DNA of 64,000 nt from Cyanobium sp. Tous-M-B4 (GTDB taxonomy: Bacteria > Cyanobacteriota > Cyanobacteriia > PCC-6307 > Cyanobiaceae), in assembly GCF_024345395.1 (NCBI RefSeq), contig NZ_JAGQBA010000006.1, positions 1 through 64,000 of the forward strand. Direction: 5' to 3'. Below the pieces are notes generated by a model, which worked only from the letters and a program-made list of their open reading frames with translations, ran no database searches and had not been told where the DNA came from. Of the stretch, positions 1-10,500 are shown in pieces. Within the stretch, counting starts at the first letter, position 1. Every line of letters starts with the position of its first letter. Both the position numbers and the translations under genes were made by a program.

Positions 1-35
1 CCCCCGTGGCACTGACCGCACCTGCAATCGGTTGA
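1..35 (+). CDS. psbA: photosystem II D1 protein, last codons only (partial)
   Basis: The first complete codons read PVALTAPAIG followed by TGA at 33-35, preceded by CC from a probable Thr codon. This matches the C-terminal tail of cyanobacterial D1 proteins (…TPVALTAPAIG), the part that is clipped off by the CtpA protease after assembly into photosystem II. Only ten residues are present, so the call rests on recognition of this tail and on the strong terminator just downstream. The rest of the gene lies outside the window. Confidence 0.75.
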   Translation, partial: PVALTAPAIG

Positions 36-45
36 TAGTCAACAG

Positions 46-61
46 CCCAGCTACGGCTGGG
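46..61 (+). other. short hairpin with UACG tetraloop after psbA
   Basis: CCCAGC (46-51) and GCTGGG (56-61) form a perfect 6-bp stem closed by C and G around the loop TACG, a cUACGg-type very stable tetraloop. It sits in the psbA 3' untranslated region, upstream of the terminator, and could protect the message end from 3' exonucleases (inference). Confidence 0.5.
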
Positions 62-76
62 AAATAACGGAATCCC

Positions 77-106
77 AAAAGCTCCCTCTCACCAGGGGGC
101 TTTTTT
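77..106 (+). terminator. Rho-independent terminator of psbA
   Basis: AGCTCCCT (80-87) pairs with AGGGGGCT (94-101) through 8 bp including one G-U pair, followed directly by a run of six T (101-106). This is a classical intrinsic terminator about 40 bases after the psbA stop codon. Confidence 0.85.
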
Positions 107-208
107 ATTGGCTGGGTGGTTGGGCTTAGTGGGCAGGATGAATATCAACCGCAAATAGGAAAAACATCAGAGCAGCCCCTATCCTGAAATCGCAAGTTGG
201 CGCTGGCC

Positions 209-817
209 ATGCGGATTGCTATTTCTGGATCCCATTCTCTCGGGAAGTCCACGGTCGTAAATGATTGGGTTGCGCTTAATGGCGACTACATGCGCGAGGA
301 AGAGCCATATCGAGTTCTTGGCCTGCGCGGTCCCTATGAGATTCGTTTTCGCGAAGCCTCCACGCGATTGCACAACGGAATTCAGATGTACTACAGCATT
401 GGCCGTCTTAATCGCTATTTCACGCCTGCTGAACAGGTCATCTTTGATAGGGCGCCAGTTGATTACATTGCTTATTCCCAGTACACGGCAAATCAACATT
501 TGACTGATATTGATGACGACTTTGTCCTGTCAATGGTTTCTGCGGTAAGGGAATCTTTGGAGCGTCTTGATATCTTGGCGTTCGTGCCTCAGTCTGAGGA
601 TTGGCCGGTGGTCATGGAGGATGACGGAATTCGTCCGGTTGATCATTCCTACCGCGACGAGGTGGATGTTATCTTTAAGCAGATTTATCGAGATGGTCGT
701 TTTGATATTTTGCCCAAAAAGAGTCCGCCGTTGTTAATTGAGCTGGTGGGATCGCCCGAGCGCCGTTTGCTGCAGTTGGCCCAGGCGGTTGAACAAGTGC
801 AAGTCGAAACGCGCTGA
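209..817 (+). CDS. AAA-family P-loop ATPase/kinase-like protein (202 aa)
   Basis: The protein begins with a beta strand and Walker A loop (MRIAISG then GSHSLGKST, residues 7-15), and later has a strand ending in FDRAP (about residue 85) that resembles the DR motif of nucleotide or nicotinamide-riboside kinase-like AAA proteins (AAA_28/NadR type). The substrate cannot be told from sequence. ATG at 209 is chosen because the motif begins immediately after it; a TTG at 197 in the same frame would add four residues. It stands alone between the psbA terminator and a tRNA gene. It could be a small-metabolite kinase or a regulatory ATPase. Confidence 0.75.
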   Translation: MRIAISGSHSLGKSTVVNDWVALNGDYMREEEPYRVLGLRGPYEIRFREASTRLHNGIQMYYSIGRLNRYFTPAEQVIFDRAPVDYIAYSQYTANQHLTDIDDDFVLSMVSAVRESLERLDILAFVPQSEDWPVVMEDDGIRPVDHSYRDEVDVIFKQIYRDGRFDILPKKSPPLLIELVGSPERRLLQLAQAVEQVQVETR

Positions 818-863
818 CGACATTCAGCTGTGCTCAGGGAGTCGCTGTTGGTTTTATTTCTTA

Positions 864-935
<72 letters not shown>

Positions 936-986
936 AGCTCAATGAAATTAGCATTCAGGGGTTGGCCTTGATGGGAAGGGTAAGTG

Positions 987-1241
987 ATGGGATCCAAGCC
1001 AGATTCAATTGATCCAGCCCTTAAGGCGAGGTTGCTCCAAGAAGCTCGTACCCCCTGGCGCGGTCTGCGGCGCGGTCTCTGGGTGGCCTTGGCCGCTTCC
1101 GGTGCTGTGGGGTTGGCCACGATGGCAATGCGATTGGCCAGCGGAGCGGAAGTTGCCTCAACTGACCTGCTGATCCAGGTCGGTGCCCTCAGCTTGTTCG
1201 GCAGTCTCTTCTGGTTGGATCGCAACCGTGCTGGCGACTGA
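987..1241 (+). CDS. DUF3493 family protein (84 aa)
   Basis: The N-terminal half carries the conserved stretch LKARLLQEARTPWRGLRRGL, characteristic of the small cyanobacterial DUF3493 family, followed by two hydrophobic segments (about residues 32-50 and 62-76), so it is probably a thylakoid or plasma-membrane protein. Its biochemical role is not known to me. ATG at 987 has a GGGAAGGG purine stretch upstream; a GTG at 984 in the same frame is possible. The last 84 bases overlap the 3' end of the convergent membrane-protein gene on the other strand. Confidence 0.8.
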   Translation: MGSKPDSIDPALKARLLQEARTPWRGLRRGLWVALAASGAVGLATMAMRLASGAEVASTDLLIQVGALSLFGSLFWLDRNRAGD

Positions 1242-1901
1242 AGAAGCTTCAGGTTGGATGACAGCCTCTGCCGCTGGAGACTCTGCTGCTGAAGTCTCTG
1301 GAGCAGTCGGCTGGGTGGTCAGAAGCGGGTTCAGCAGCAAAAGGGGCAGCCCTAGGGAGATTCGCTGGCTGACGAGCTGCTGCAGGCTCAGGGGTGGACG
1401 CTCGAGGAGCGTGGCTGGGTTGCGGATTAGCAGGGCGCTTGCCTGGATCAGTTGTTGCCACTGCCAGGTGATTACCGCTAGTAGCGGGCAGGCTACTAGC
1501 AGACCTACGAAGCGAGGGCTTGCTGTCAGTGGCGAGAGCGGCGTGGCCAGGGCTGCGTGCTGGTCTATCCACCAAAAAAGGGGCAGCAGGGCTGCAGCGC
1601 CAGCTGCCATAAGGAGCTTGAGCACCAGGCTGCTCTGCAGTGCCGCCAAGCTGAGCTGGGCCCTGCTCCTGGCTTTGATTGGTACTTGGATTACCAGCAA
1701 AGAGCAAACGTCGGCTGGGCGCTGCCAGAGCAGGATTGCCGGCCCTAGGGCGCCGATTGCCCAGGCCAGCAAGCGCTCCAGCCCAGGCAGGGGGCCAGGA
1801 TCCGCCCCCGCCAGTACAAGTACCAACCCCAAAAGCTCCAGTGGCAAGGCCCCAAGGGCTACCAGCTGGAGCCAGAGCAGGGGCTCGCTGCGGGGGTTCA
1901 C
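1158..1901 (-). CDS. low-complexity-tail membrane protein (247 aa)
   Basis: The first 150 residues contain four hydrophobic segments (about 5-30, 43-60, 88-108, 128-150), and the last 60 residues are a polar Ala/Glu/Pro/Gln-rich tail. This layout is that of the cyanobacterial low-complexity-tail membrane protein family; function unknown. The gene starts with GTG at 1901, only a few bases after the infB stop, so it is probably the last gene of the rimP-nusA-ylxR-infB operon. Its tail-coding end overlaps the convergent DUF3493 gene by 84 bases. Confidence 0.75.
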   Translation of the reverse strand: MNPRSEPLLWLQLVALGALPLELLGLVLVLAGADPGPLPGLERLLAWAIGALGPAILLWQRPADVCSLLVIQVPIKARSRAQLSLAALQSSLVLKLLMAAGAAALLPLFWWIDQHAALATPLSPLTASPRFVGLLVACPLLAVITWQWQQLIQASALLIRNPATLLERPPLSLQQLVSQRISLGLPLLLLNPLLTTQPTAPETSAAESPAAEAVIQPEASSVASTVAIQPEETAEQAEGTDLDQQVS

Positions 1902-1906
1902 GGAGG

Positions 1907-4900
1907 TCAGATGGTGAGGGTTCGGCGCTGGGTGGCCAGTTTGAACGCCTCAACTCGATCCCCTTCCTGCCAGCCGGTGTAGCGGTCGGTGCCGATGCCG
2001 CACTCGAAGCCGGTGGCAACTTCCTTGACGTCGTCCTTGTTGCGACGCAGGGAGTCGAGGTCGCCCTCGAACACCTTCTCCTTGCCGCGCCACACCCGCA
2101 CTTTGCAGTTGCGTTGCAGCTTGCCGTTGGTCACGTAGCAACCAGCCACCGCACTGCGGCCGATGGTGAATACGGCGCGCACCTCGGCTTCGCCGAGGGA
2201 CTCCTCCACCAACTCCGGCTCCAGCAGGCCTTCCATAGCCATCTGGATGTCCTCCAGCAGCTTGTAGATGACGTCGTAGTCGCGCACGTCGACGCCGGTG
2301 GCATCGGAGGCCCGTTTGGCGCCAGGGGCCATTGAGGTGTTGAAGCCAACGATCACGGCGCCGGAGGCGGCGGCTAGATCGACGTCGGTTTCGGTGATCT
2401 CGCCCGGTGCTGAGAGCAGCACCCGCACCTGCACCTCGCCCTGAGGGAGCTGCTCCAGGGAGCCGAGAATCGCCTCCACGGATCCCTGCACGTCTGCTTT
2501 GAGAATCAAGTTGAGCTCTTTGAGCTCGCCCTCGCTGGCCTGGCCCGACATCGAGGCCAGGGAAACCCGGCGTGAAGCCATTTGCTGGGCCAGTCGGGTG
2601 GCCCGTGCCTCGTTGGCGCGATCGCCCACCACCGAGCGGGCGGTCTTCTCATCTGAGTAGACCTCAAATTCGTCACCAGCGGTTGGGACTTCGCTGAAGC
2701 CGAGGGCTTCTACGGCATAGGAAGGACCTGCCTCCTTAACCCGCTTGCCGGTGTCATCCACCATGGCGCGCACCTTGCCCAGTACGGGGCCGGCCGCCAG
2801 CACGTCACCCGCTTTGAGGGTGCCGTTCTGAATCAGCAAGGTGGCAACAGGGCCCTTGGCCTTGTCGAGGTGAGCCTCGATCACGGTGCCCCGAGCCATG
2901 CGGTCCGGGTTGGCCTGGAGGTCTTCCACCTCGGTGACCAGCAGGATCATTTCCAGCAATTTGTCGACGTTCTCACCCTTGAGGGCGCTCACAGGCACCA
3001 TCACCGTGTCGCCACCCCAGTCTTCAGCCACCAGTTCGAGGCCGGAGAGCTCCTGTTTGACCCGGTCGGGGGAGGCGCCTTCCTTGTCGATCTTGTTGAT
3101 CGCCACCACGATCGGCACCTTGGCGGCCCGGGCATGGCTTATGGCTTCCAGGGTCTGGGGCCTAACACCATCATCGGCTGCCACCACCAACACAGCCACG
3201 TCTGTGACCTTGGTGCCGCGGGCCCTCATGGCGGTGAATGCCTCGTGGCCCGGGGTGTCGAGGAAGGTGATCTTGCGTTGCTCGCCTGCGTGGGGGATCT
3301 CCACTTGATAGGCGCCGATGTGCTGGGTGATGCCGCCGGCTTCGCCCGCGGCCACCCTGGTTTTGCGGATTGCGTCGAGCAGGCTGGTTTTGCCGTGGTC
3401 GACGTGTCCCATCACGGTCACCACGGGAGGGCGACGGATCAGGTGGGCGCGATCGCTTTCCTCGATCATCTCGACCGTCTTGGCGGCCGCTGCCTCTACG
3501 TCGTCTTCAAGCACCGGCACGCCGAATTCCTCGGCCACCGCTTCGATTGTGGAGAGATCCAGGCTTTGGGTCACCGTGGCGATGACCCCCTTGAAGAAGA
3601 GGCTCTTGATGATCTCGGAGCTTTCCACGCCGAGCTTTTCGGCCAGCTCCTGCACGGTGAGGTTGCCCTCCGGCACGATCAGCATTTCAGGGCGAACAGC
3701 CTTGGCCTCGCGGGTCGCACGCAGTTCCATAGCCCGGCGACGCTGCCGCTGGCGGGTGGTTTCCTTCTTGCGCTTGCGCATCGCCGCCATGGGTTTGGCG
3801 GCTGGGGCGGGTGCGGTGCGGGGCTTGGCCGGGCGGGCCAGGCTGGCCTGCAGCACATAGGCCTCTTGTTCACCGGCGTAGCCACCGGTTTCAGCTGTGA
3901 GCGCATCATCGTTTTCGCCGATGATGTGAACCTTGGTGCGCTGCTTTTGCGGCGTGCGGCTGCGTAGGGCCTCCAGTTTGGCGCTGTCGTCCCAGTCAGG
4001 GCGACGGGGGCGTCCCGCTGCACCAGCGGGAGTTGGCGCCCGGAAGCCAGGCCTTCTGGGGGCTGCTGGCGGGGTTGCGCTGGGTCGCACCAGTTCCGGG
4101 GTGCCGCCGGGGCTGCTGGGTGCACCTGCTGGGGCTTCGCTGCGGTCGCCGGGGCGCCGCGGGGGCGGAGCTGTGGGGCGGCCGGAAGGCTTCTGGAGCT
4201 GCATCAGCTCGCCAGGAGCCATCGGCTTGCGCATGCCGGCTGGCATACCTGGGCGGCCAGGAGCTGCCGGGCGACCGGGAGCACCCAGACCAGTAGGGGC
4301 TCCAGGGGCTGCGCTATCGCGGCGAATCGGCTTGCCGACAAGCTCCAAGGGGGTTGGGCCAGGACGGCCCCCAGCTCCAGGCTGGCCGGGCCGGGTTGGA
4401 GCTGGCACGCCAGCGCGTTGGGGGCTGGCGGGACGCTGACTCAGGGGGGCCCTGCCTGCAGGCGGAGCCGGGCGGCTGCTGGTGGTGCCCGCAGGGGTGC
4501 TGATGGGCCTACCCACCAGCTGGGGCTTGCCGGGCGCTGGCCGCATCGGTAATTCCGGTTTGCGGCTCGCAGCCGGTGCCGGAGCTGCAGGGGCCGGGCG
4601 GGCCGGGGCTGGGGTGGCTGGGCGAGCTGGTTTGGATGCAATCACCACAGGCTTGCTGGGTGCAGCAGGCTTGCTGGGCGCAGCAGCGGCGGGCCTGGCT
4701 GGTGCAGGCGGCTTGCTCGGTGCAGGCGGCTTGCTCACCAAAGTGGGCTTGCTGGCAGCCGCAGGCTGTTTTACAACTTCCGGCTGTTTTACAAGCTCAG
4801 GCTGTTTGACAGGCTCTGGCTGCTTAGAGACCAGCTGAGGCTTGGCAACCACTTGTGGCTTGGAGGCCAGGGGTGGCTTGCTTGCCAAAGGGGGTTTGTT

Positions 4901-5275
4901 GGGCTGGGCTGGCTTACCCGCAGGAGCTGCGGCGGGGCGGGCCGGAGGCATTGCCGGCTTTGCCGCCGCTGGAGCGACCGGCCGGGGGCTGGTGGCTGGC
5001 TGGGGAGGGGCCGGCGATGGGACAGCGGTTGTCTCAGCCTTTTTGACGGAGAGGATCGCTTTCGGCGGAGCGGCAGCGGCCGGCGCCGCCGCCTTGCTGC
5101 CGTTCGAGCCGCCCTCGATCAAGGAGCGAATCCGTGTCGCTTCGTCGTCGCTGATAGAGCTGCTATGGCTCTTTGCCGCAACCCCCAGCTTCTCGGCGGC
5201 GTCGAGCACGTCCTTGTTCTCCAGGCCTAAGTCCCGGGACAGCTCATAAATTCTGACTTTGCCGCTGCTGGTCAT
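1907..5275 (-). CDS. infB: translation initiation factor IF-2
   Basis: A GTPase that places initiator tRNA on the 30S subunit and promotes subunit joining. At 1122 residues it is long because of a very large Pro/Ala/Lys-rich linker (about residues 60-440) between the first IF2_N domain (residues 7-55) and the second IF2_N domain (about 545-600). The G domain shows G1 GHVDHGKT, G3 DTPGHE and G4 NKID, followed by the beta-barrel and C-terminal domains that bind fMet-tRNA. ATG at 5275 precedes [12 protein letters not shown], a typical cyanobacterial IF-2 start. It follows ylxR in the nusA operon. The low-complexity linker is common in cyanobacteria and is not evidence of damage. Confidence 0.98.
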   Translation of the reverse strand: MTSSGKVRIYELSRDLGLENKDVLDAAEKLGVAAKSHSSSISDDEATRIRSLIEGGSNGSKAAAPAAAAPPKAILSVKKAETTAVPSPAPPQPATSPRPVAPAAAKPAMPPARPAAAPAGKPAQPNKPPLASKPPLASKPQVVAKPQLVSKQPEPVKQPELVKQPEVVKQPAAASKPTLVSKPPAPSKPPAPARPAAAAPSKPAAPSKPVVIASKPARPATPAPARPAPAAPAPAASRKPELPMRPAPGKPQLVGRPISTPAGTTSSRPAPPAGRAPLSQRPASPQRAGVPAPTRPGQPGAGGRPGPTPLELVGKPIRRDSAAPGAPTGLGAPGRPAAPGRPGMPAGMRKPMAPGELMQLQKPSGRPTAPPPRRPGDRSEAPAGAPSSPGGTPELVRPSATPPAAPRRPGFRAPTPAGAAGRPRRPDWDDSAKLEALRSRTPQKQRTKVHIIGENDDALTAETGGYAGEQEAYVLQASLARPAKPRTAPAPAAKPMAAMRKRKKETTRQRQRRRAMELRATREAKAVRPEMLIVPEGNLTVQELAEKLGVESSEIIKSLFFKGVIATVTQSLDLSTIEAVAEEFGVPVLEDDVEAAAAKTVEMIEESDRAHLIRRPPVVTVMGHVDHGKTSLLDAIRKTRVAAGEAGGITQHIGAYQVEIPHAGEQRKITFLDTPGHEAFTAMRARGTKVTDVAVLVVAADDGVRPQTLEAISHARAAKVPIVVAINKIDKEGASPDRVKQELSGLELVAEDWGGDTVMVPVSALKGENVDKLLEMILLVTEVEDLQANPDRMARGTVIEAHLDKAKGPVATLLIQNGTLKAGDVLAAGPVLGKVRAMVDDTGKRVKEAGPSYAVEALGFSEVPTAGDEFEVYSDEKTARSVVGDRANEARATRLAQQMASRRVSLASMSGQASEGELKELNLILKADVQGSVEAILGSLEQLPQGEVQVRVLLSAPGEITETDVDLAAASGAVIVGFNTSMAPGAKRASDATGVDVRDYDVIYKLLEDIQMAMEGLLEPELVEESLGEAEVRAVFTIGRSAVAGCYVTNGKLQRNCKVRVWRGKEKVFEGDLDSLRRNKDDVKEVATGFECGIGTDRYTGWQEGDRVEAFKLATQRRTLTI

Positions 5276-5358
5276 TCAGGTCTCCATGGGTCGGGGCCCA
5301 AGGGCCGCCATGCGGGGCCGAGGGGCACACCAGGCCGCACGCGCGCTGCGGCCAATGT

Positions 5359-5637
5359 TCATCTTGCCTCAGAGGCGAGATCGGCGCCTGGGGTCAGGCG
5401 CTTTTCCAGCGTTTCGACAATTGCATCTGCAACCTGGCAGCGCAGGGCCCGCTGCAGACGCTTACGTCGTTTCGCCTCTTCTAGACACGCCTGGTTGGGG
5501 CAGAGATAGGCCGAACGGCCCATGCCCTGATCCAACCCGAGTCCCCCTTCGGCCAGCCGAATTACCCGCCAAAGCTGCTGGCGATCCAGCAGCGCGCGGC
5601 AGGCAACACAGCGCCGAAGCACGGCACGGCGACTCAC
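5359..5637 (-). CDS. ylxR: YlxR/RnpM family RNA-binding protein (92 aa)
   Basis: The protein has the family signature RRCVACR near the N terminus and GRSAYLC in the middle, and the size fits. Members bind RNA, and the Bacillus protein was described as an RNase P modulator (RnpM). The gene starts with GTG at 5637, overlapping the nusA stop by GTGA, and lies between nusA and infB, the normal position of ylxR. Confidence 0.92.
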   Translation of the reverse strand: MSRRAVLRRCVACRALLDRQQLWRVIRLAEGGLGLDQGMGRSAYLCPNQACLEEAKRRKRLQRALRCQVADAIVETLEKRLTPGADLASEAR

Positions 5638-7022
5638 CGGGCCTCTGCCTCGGTTGCCTGGGGCGCCTCCTCCGGAGCGGGCTCATATTCGGCCTCGGCC
5701 ACCTCCTCTTCCTCGTAGTAATCGGCTTCGTCTTCTGGCAGCGGATATAGCTCCCGCAGACGGGCATCCTCCTCGGCCCGGGCGGCCTGTTCGATTTCGA
5801 GGCGGGCTTCGGCTTCGGCCTGAAGAGCCTCCTCCTCTTGCCGCTGGGCAATCAGCTCAGCCACCACCGCATCTTCCGAGGCCTGGTCGTATTCGCCGGC
5901 GTTCTTGATGTCGAGTTTCCAGCCGGTAAGGCGGGCGGCCAGACGTACGTTCTGGCCTTCGCGGCCAATGGCGAGGCTGAGCTGATCGGAGGGAACCAGC
6001 ACGTGGGCGTGCTGGCCTTCAGGGTCGACTAGGCGCACCATCTCAACCCTGGCAGGGCTGAGGGAGTTGGCGATGTACTGGCCCGGGTCGGGCGACCAGC
6101 GAATCACGTCGATTTTCTCGCCACGCAGCTCGTTAACCACTTGCTGAATTCGGGAGCCGCGGGCGCCAATGCAGGCACCCACTGGATCAACTTCGCGCTC
6201 TACTGAGTCGACGGCCACCTTGGTGCGCGGGCCGACTGAGCGGGAAGGGGGATTGGCTTCCCTGGCTACGGCGACGATTCGGACCGAACCCTCCTGGATC
6301 TCGGGAACTTCATTTTCGAACAAATAGACCACCAGGCCCGCATTGGAGCGACTCACGAATAGCTGGGGGCCGCGCCGCGCCACCTCGCTCACTTCCTTGA
6401 GGAACACCTTGAAGGTGGCATTTGCTCTGTAGTTGTCGTTCGGTAGCTGGTCGCGGCGGGGCAGCTCGGCCTCGACCTCTGGGCGACCCAGTCCAGAACT
6501 CACGGCCATGATCACGCTTTGGCGCTCGAAGCGGATCACCCGAGCGGTGAGCACCGGGTCCTCCAAGTCGGCGAACTCCTCCTGGATCATGCGGCGCTGC
6601 TGGTCACGCAGCTTCTGAGCCAGCACCTGCTTGGTGGTGGCGGCGGCCATGCGGCCGAAGTCTTCTTTCTCCGGGGTGACATCAAGCACTACCGTGTCGC
6701 CGACCTGGGCGTCATCGGCAACCTGCTGCACTTCGGCAAGGGCGATCTGGTGGTCTTCGCTCTCAACTTCCTCAACAATTATCTTCGAGGCCAGAACTCG
6801 GTAGCCCTCCTCCTCTAGGTCCAGGCCCACATCGAAGTTGGAGAAGTAGTCCTCTTCGAAGGGGTCTTCGCTGATCCCGAGGTAGAGGGTGCGGCGGTAG
6901 CGCTCGTAGCCCTTGAGCAGGGCTTCCCGCAAGGCAGCCTCCACCACGGCGGGCGCAAGTTTCTTCTCGTCGCTGATGTCCTCGATCAGGTTATTCAGAC
7001 CGGGGAGCAGAACCAGGGCCAT
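5634..7022 (-). CDS. nusA: transcription termination/antitermination factor NusA
   Basis: NusA binds RNA polymerase and nascent RNA and controls pausing, termination and antitermination. The N-terminal polymerase-binding domain (1-125), S1 domain (about 150-215), and two KH domains with the loops GACIGARGSRI and LAIGREGQNVRLA are visible. The C-terminal tail (about 400-462) is very acidic (Glu/Ala-rich) and replaces the AR repeats of enterobacteria, as usual in cyanobacteria. ATG at 7022. The gene is preceded by rimP and coupled to ylxR. Confidence 0.97.
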   Translation of the reverse strand: MALVLLPGLNNLIEDISDEKKLAPAVVEAALREALLKGYERYRRTLYLGISEDPFEEDYFSNFDVGLDLEEEGYRVLASKIIVEEVESEDHQIALAEVQQVADDAQVGDTVVLDVTPEKEDFGRMAAATTKQVLAQKLRDQQRRMIQEEFADLEDPVLTARVIRFERQSVIMAVSSGLGRPEVEAELPRRDQLPNDNYRANATFKVFLKEVSEVARRGPQLFVSRSNAGLVVYLFENEVPEIQEGSVRIVAVAREANPPSRSVGPRTKVAVDSVEREVDPVGACIGARGSRIQQVVNELRGEKIDVIRWSPDPGQYIANSLSPARVEMVRLVDPEGQHAHVLVPSDQLSLAIGREGQNVRLAARLTGWKLDIKNAGEYDQASEDAVVAELIAQRQEEEALQAEAEARLEIEQAARAEEDARLRELYPLPEDEADYYEEEEVAEAEYEPAPEEAPQATEAEAR

Positions 7023-7053
7023 GGATCAGGGGTGAGAAATGGTCAGGGAAAGG

Positions 7054-7527
7054 TCAGTCGGACTCGGATGGGGTGACCAGGCAGACGCTGATCACCGAGT
7101 CTCGGGGGATGCGCTGAGTGCGGCCGCGGATGTTGATGTGAACATCCGTCGCATCGCGCTCTAGGAGGAGCCCTTCGCGCCGCACGTCGAGCCCTTGGTC
7201 GTCACGGCAGAGCACAACAACGGGAAATCCGCGAAATGAGCGGAAATCCCGATCGTCGCGCAGGTCGTCGCTGACGCCAGGGCTGCTGACCTCCAGCACA
7301 TAAGCATCACCAAGCAGCTCGGCTGCCTCGATCGCCTCGGCCAGCGGTGCACTAAGGGAAGCGCACTCATCCAGGTTTATGTCACTGCCATCACCTCGCT
7401 GCACCAGCACCTGCACCGTCATGGGGATGCGATGGGTGAAGACATGCACTCCTTTGAGCTCAAAGCCAGTAGCAACCACAGCCGCTTGGGCTAGGCGCTC
7501 CAGGTCGGGCAGGAGAGGGTGGGGCAA
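7054..7527 (-). CDS. rimP: ribosome maturation factor RimP (157 aa)
   Basis: RimP helps assemble the 30S subunit. The protein has the typical N-terminal alpha/beta domain (HPLLPDLERLAQAAVVATG at residues 2-20), the SPGVS motif after the strand YVLEV, and an SH3-like C-terminal domain. It is directly upstream of nusA, the conserved bacterial order. The only in-frame start near the domain edge is TTG at 7527. Confidence 0.93.
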   Translation of the reverse strand: MPHPLLPDLERLAQAAVVATGFELKGVHVFTHRIPMTVQVLVQRGDGSDINLDECASLSAPLAEAIEAAELLGDAYVLEVSSPGVSDDLRDDRDFRSFRGFPVVVLCRDDQGLDVRREGLLLERDATDVHINIRGRTQRIPRDSVISVCLVTPSESD

Positions 7528-7599
7528 TGGGGCGGGGAAGCTGGGGGCAGGCGGCCCGCCGGCTTGTGCAGTACTAAAACTGCCCTACAAACCACAGCT

Positions 7600-7693
7600 G
7601 TTCAGTAAAAACTGAACCCTTAGCGAAGCGCTGAATGCTCAGCGAGGCGCCAAACCGTGACTGGAGGGTATGCCCGCCGGGCAAGCATTCAGC
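7600..7693. repeat. structured intergenic segment with two perfect inverted repeats
   Basis: GTTCAGT (7600-7606) and ACTGAAC (7611-7617) form a 7-bp stem with an AAAA loop, TTTT on the minus strand. Separately GCTGAATGCT (7630-7639) and AGCATTCAGC (7684-7693) form a perfect 10-bp inverted repeat spaced 44 bases apart. They lie between the minus-strand hypothetical gene and rimP, so they may form a terminator, attenuator or small structured RNA. No reading frame explains them. Confidence 0.45.
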
Positions 7694-7709
7694 CTAGGGG
7701 ATGGACGGC

Positions 7710-9264
<1,555 letters not shown>

Positions 9265-9300
9265 GCACTGCTACGGTCGCGGCCGATTCAGGAATATTTG

Positions 9301-10014
9301 ATGACGGATCTGCAAGACCGGATGAAGCAGGCGGTGGCTGCTGCGGCCACTGAGCAGATCCAGAGCGGCATGGTGGTCGGCTTGGGTTCCGGCTCTACCG
9401 CAGCCCTAATGATTCAGGCCCTCGGAGCCAAGCTCAAGAGCGGTGAACTCACCGATGTGGTGGGTGTCACCACCTCCTTCCAAGGCGAGGTGCTGGCAGC
9501 TGAGCTCGGCATTCCGCTCAAGAGCCTTAATGCGATTGAGCGCATCGATCTTGCAATTGATGGCGCAGATGAGGTGGATCCCGCTTTTCAATTGATCAAG
9601 GGCGGTGGTGCCTGCCACGTTCAGGAGAAATTGGTAGCAGTGCGGGCCGAGCGCTTTGTGGTGGTTGTGGATTCCACCAAGCTCGTCGAGACCTTGAATC
9701 TCAGCTTTCTGTTGCCCGTAGAGGTCCTGCCTGGTGCCTGGCGTCAGGTGCAGGCCCAGCTAGCAGCAATGGGCGGAGATGCCCAGTTGCGCATGGCCGT
9801 CAAGAAGGCGGGCCCGGTGGTCACCGACCAGGGCAATCTCGTGTTGGATGTGAAATTCGCAGCTGGCATTAGCGATCCGGCGGAACTAGAGGCGGCGATC
9901 AACAACCTGCCGGGCGTGCTGGAGAACGGTCTGTTCGTGAACATCACCGACCAGGTGCTGGTGGGTGAAATTGTGGATGGCGAGCCCCGGGTGCGGGATC
10001 TGGTCAAGCGCTGA
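9301..10014 (+). CDS. rpiA: ribose-5-phosphate isomerase A (237 aa)
   Basis: Interconverts ribose 5-phosphate and ribulose 5-phosphate in the Calvin cycle and pentose phosphate pathway. The motifs GLGSGSTA (phosphate binding), DGADEVD (catalytic Asp) and KGGGAC are intact, and the length is that of the family. ATG at 9301 is chosen over the TTG directly before it. It ends three bases before the convergent YjbQ-family gene. Confidence 0.97.
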   Translation: MTDLQDRMKQAVAAAATEQIQSGMVVGLGSGSTAALMIQALGAKLKSGELTDVVGVTTSFQGEVLAAELGIPLKSLNAIERIDLAIDGADEVDPAFQLIKGGGACHVQEKLVAVRAERFVVVVDSTKLVETLNLSFLLPVEVLPGAWRQVQAQLAAMGGDAQLRMAVKKAGPVVTDQGNLVLDVKFAAGISDPAELEAAINNLPGVLENGLFVNITDQVLVGEIVDGEPRVRDLVKR

Positions 10015-10017
10015 GGC

Positions 10018-10479
10018 TCAGTCCCCAGCCGCGCTTCCGTCTCCGCACAGCTGCAGAAGCACCTGGCGCTGACGGGGGCCATCCAATTCCACCAGCAGCA
10101 CGGCCTGGTAGCGACCCAGGCCCAAGCGGCCGTCCACGACCGGCAGGGTGAGGTGGTTGCCCAGCTTCAGGGCGATTAGGTGGGCATGGGCGTTGCGCGG
10201 CTCATCGGCGGGAATGCCCGGCCGCAGGTGCAGGTCGTTGTGGGCGTAGGCCAGCTCTGGGGGCGTCAGGGCCAGGAAGTGGCGCTCGATGTCGCCCAGC
10301 AACCGTTCCTCGGCCTCGTTCACGACCAAGGCGGTAGTGGTGTGCTGGCCGGCGGCCACCAGTAGACCATTGCGGATCCCGGTCGCATCCACGAAGGCTT
10401 GCAGGTCGGCGCTGATGTCGTCGCAGCTGAAACTGGCCGTGGTGGTGCGTTCCAGCCGGGTGGAGTGAAACGTCACCAT
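10018..10479 (-). CDS. YjbQ family protein (UPF0047, 153 aa)
   Basis: The conserved elements GQHTTTALVVNE, NAHAHLIALKLG and GRLGLGRYQAVLLVELDGPR identify the UPF0047/YjbQ fold; some members have thiamine-phosphate synthase activity in vitro, but the physiological role is uncertain. The gene lies 21 bases downstream of hisD on the same strand and is probably cotranscribed with it. Confidence 0.88.
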   Translation of the reverse strand: MVTFHSTRLERTTTASFSCDDISADLQAFVDATGIRNGLLVAAGQHTTTALVVNEAEERLLGDIERHFLALTPPELAYAHNDLHLRPGIPADEPRNAHAHLIALKLGNHLTLPVVDGRLGLGRYQAVLLVELDGPRQRQVLLQLCGDGSAAGD

Positions 10480-10500
10480 GGCGAGGCAAACTCCCCCATC

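Noticed and set aside
2870-3967. Long plus-strand open frames opposite infB, nusA and rpoB/rpoC2
   Set aside because: They mirror the codons of well-supported genes in GC-rich DNA, have His/Gly/Arg-biased composition and no recognisable domain.
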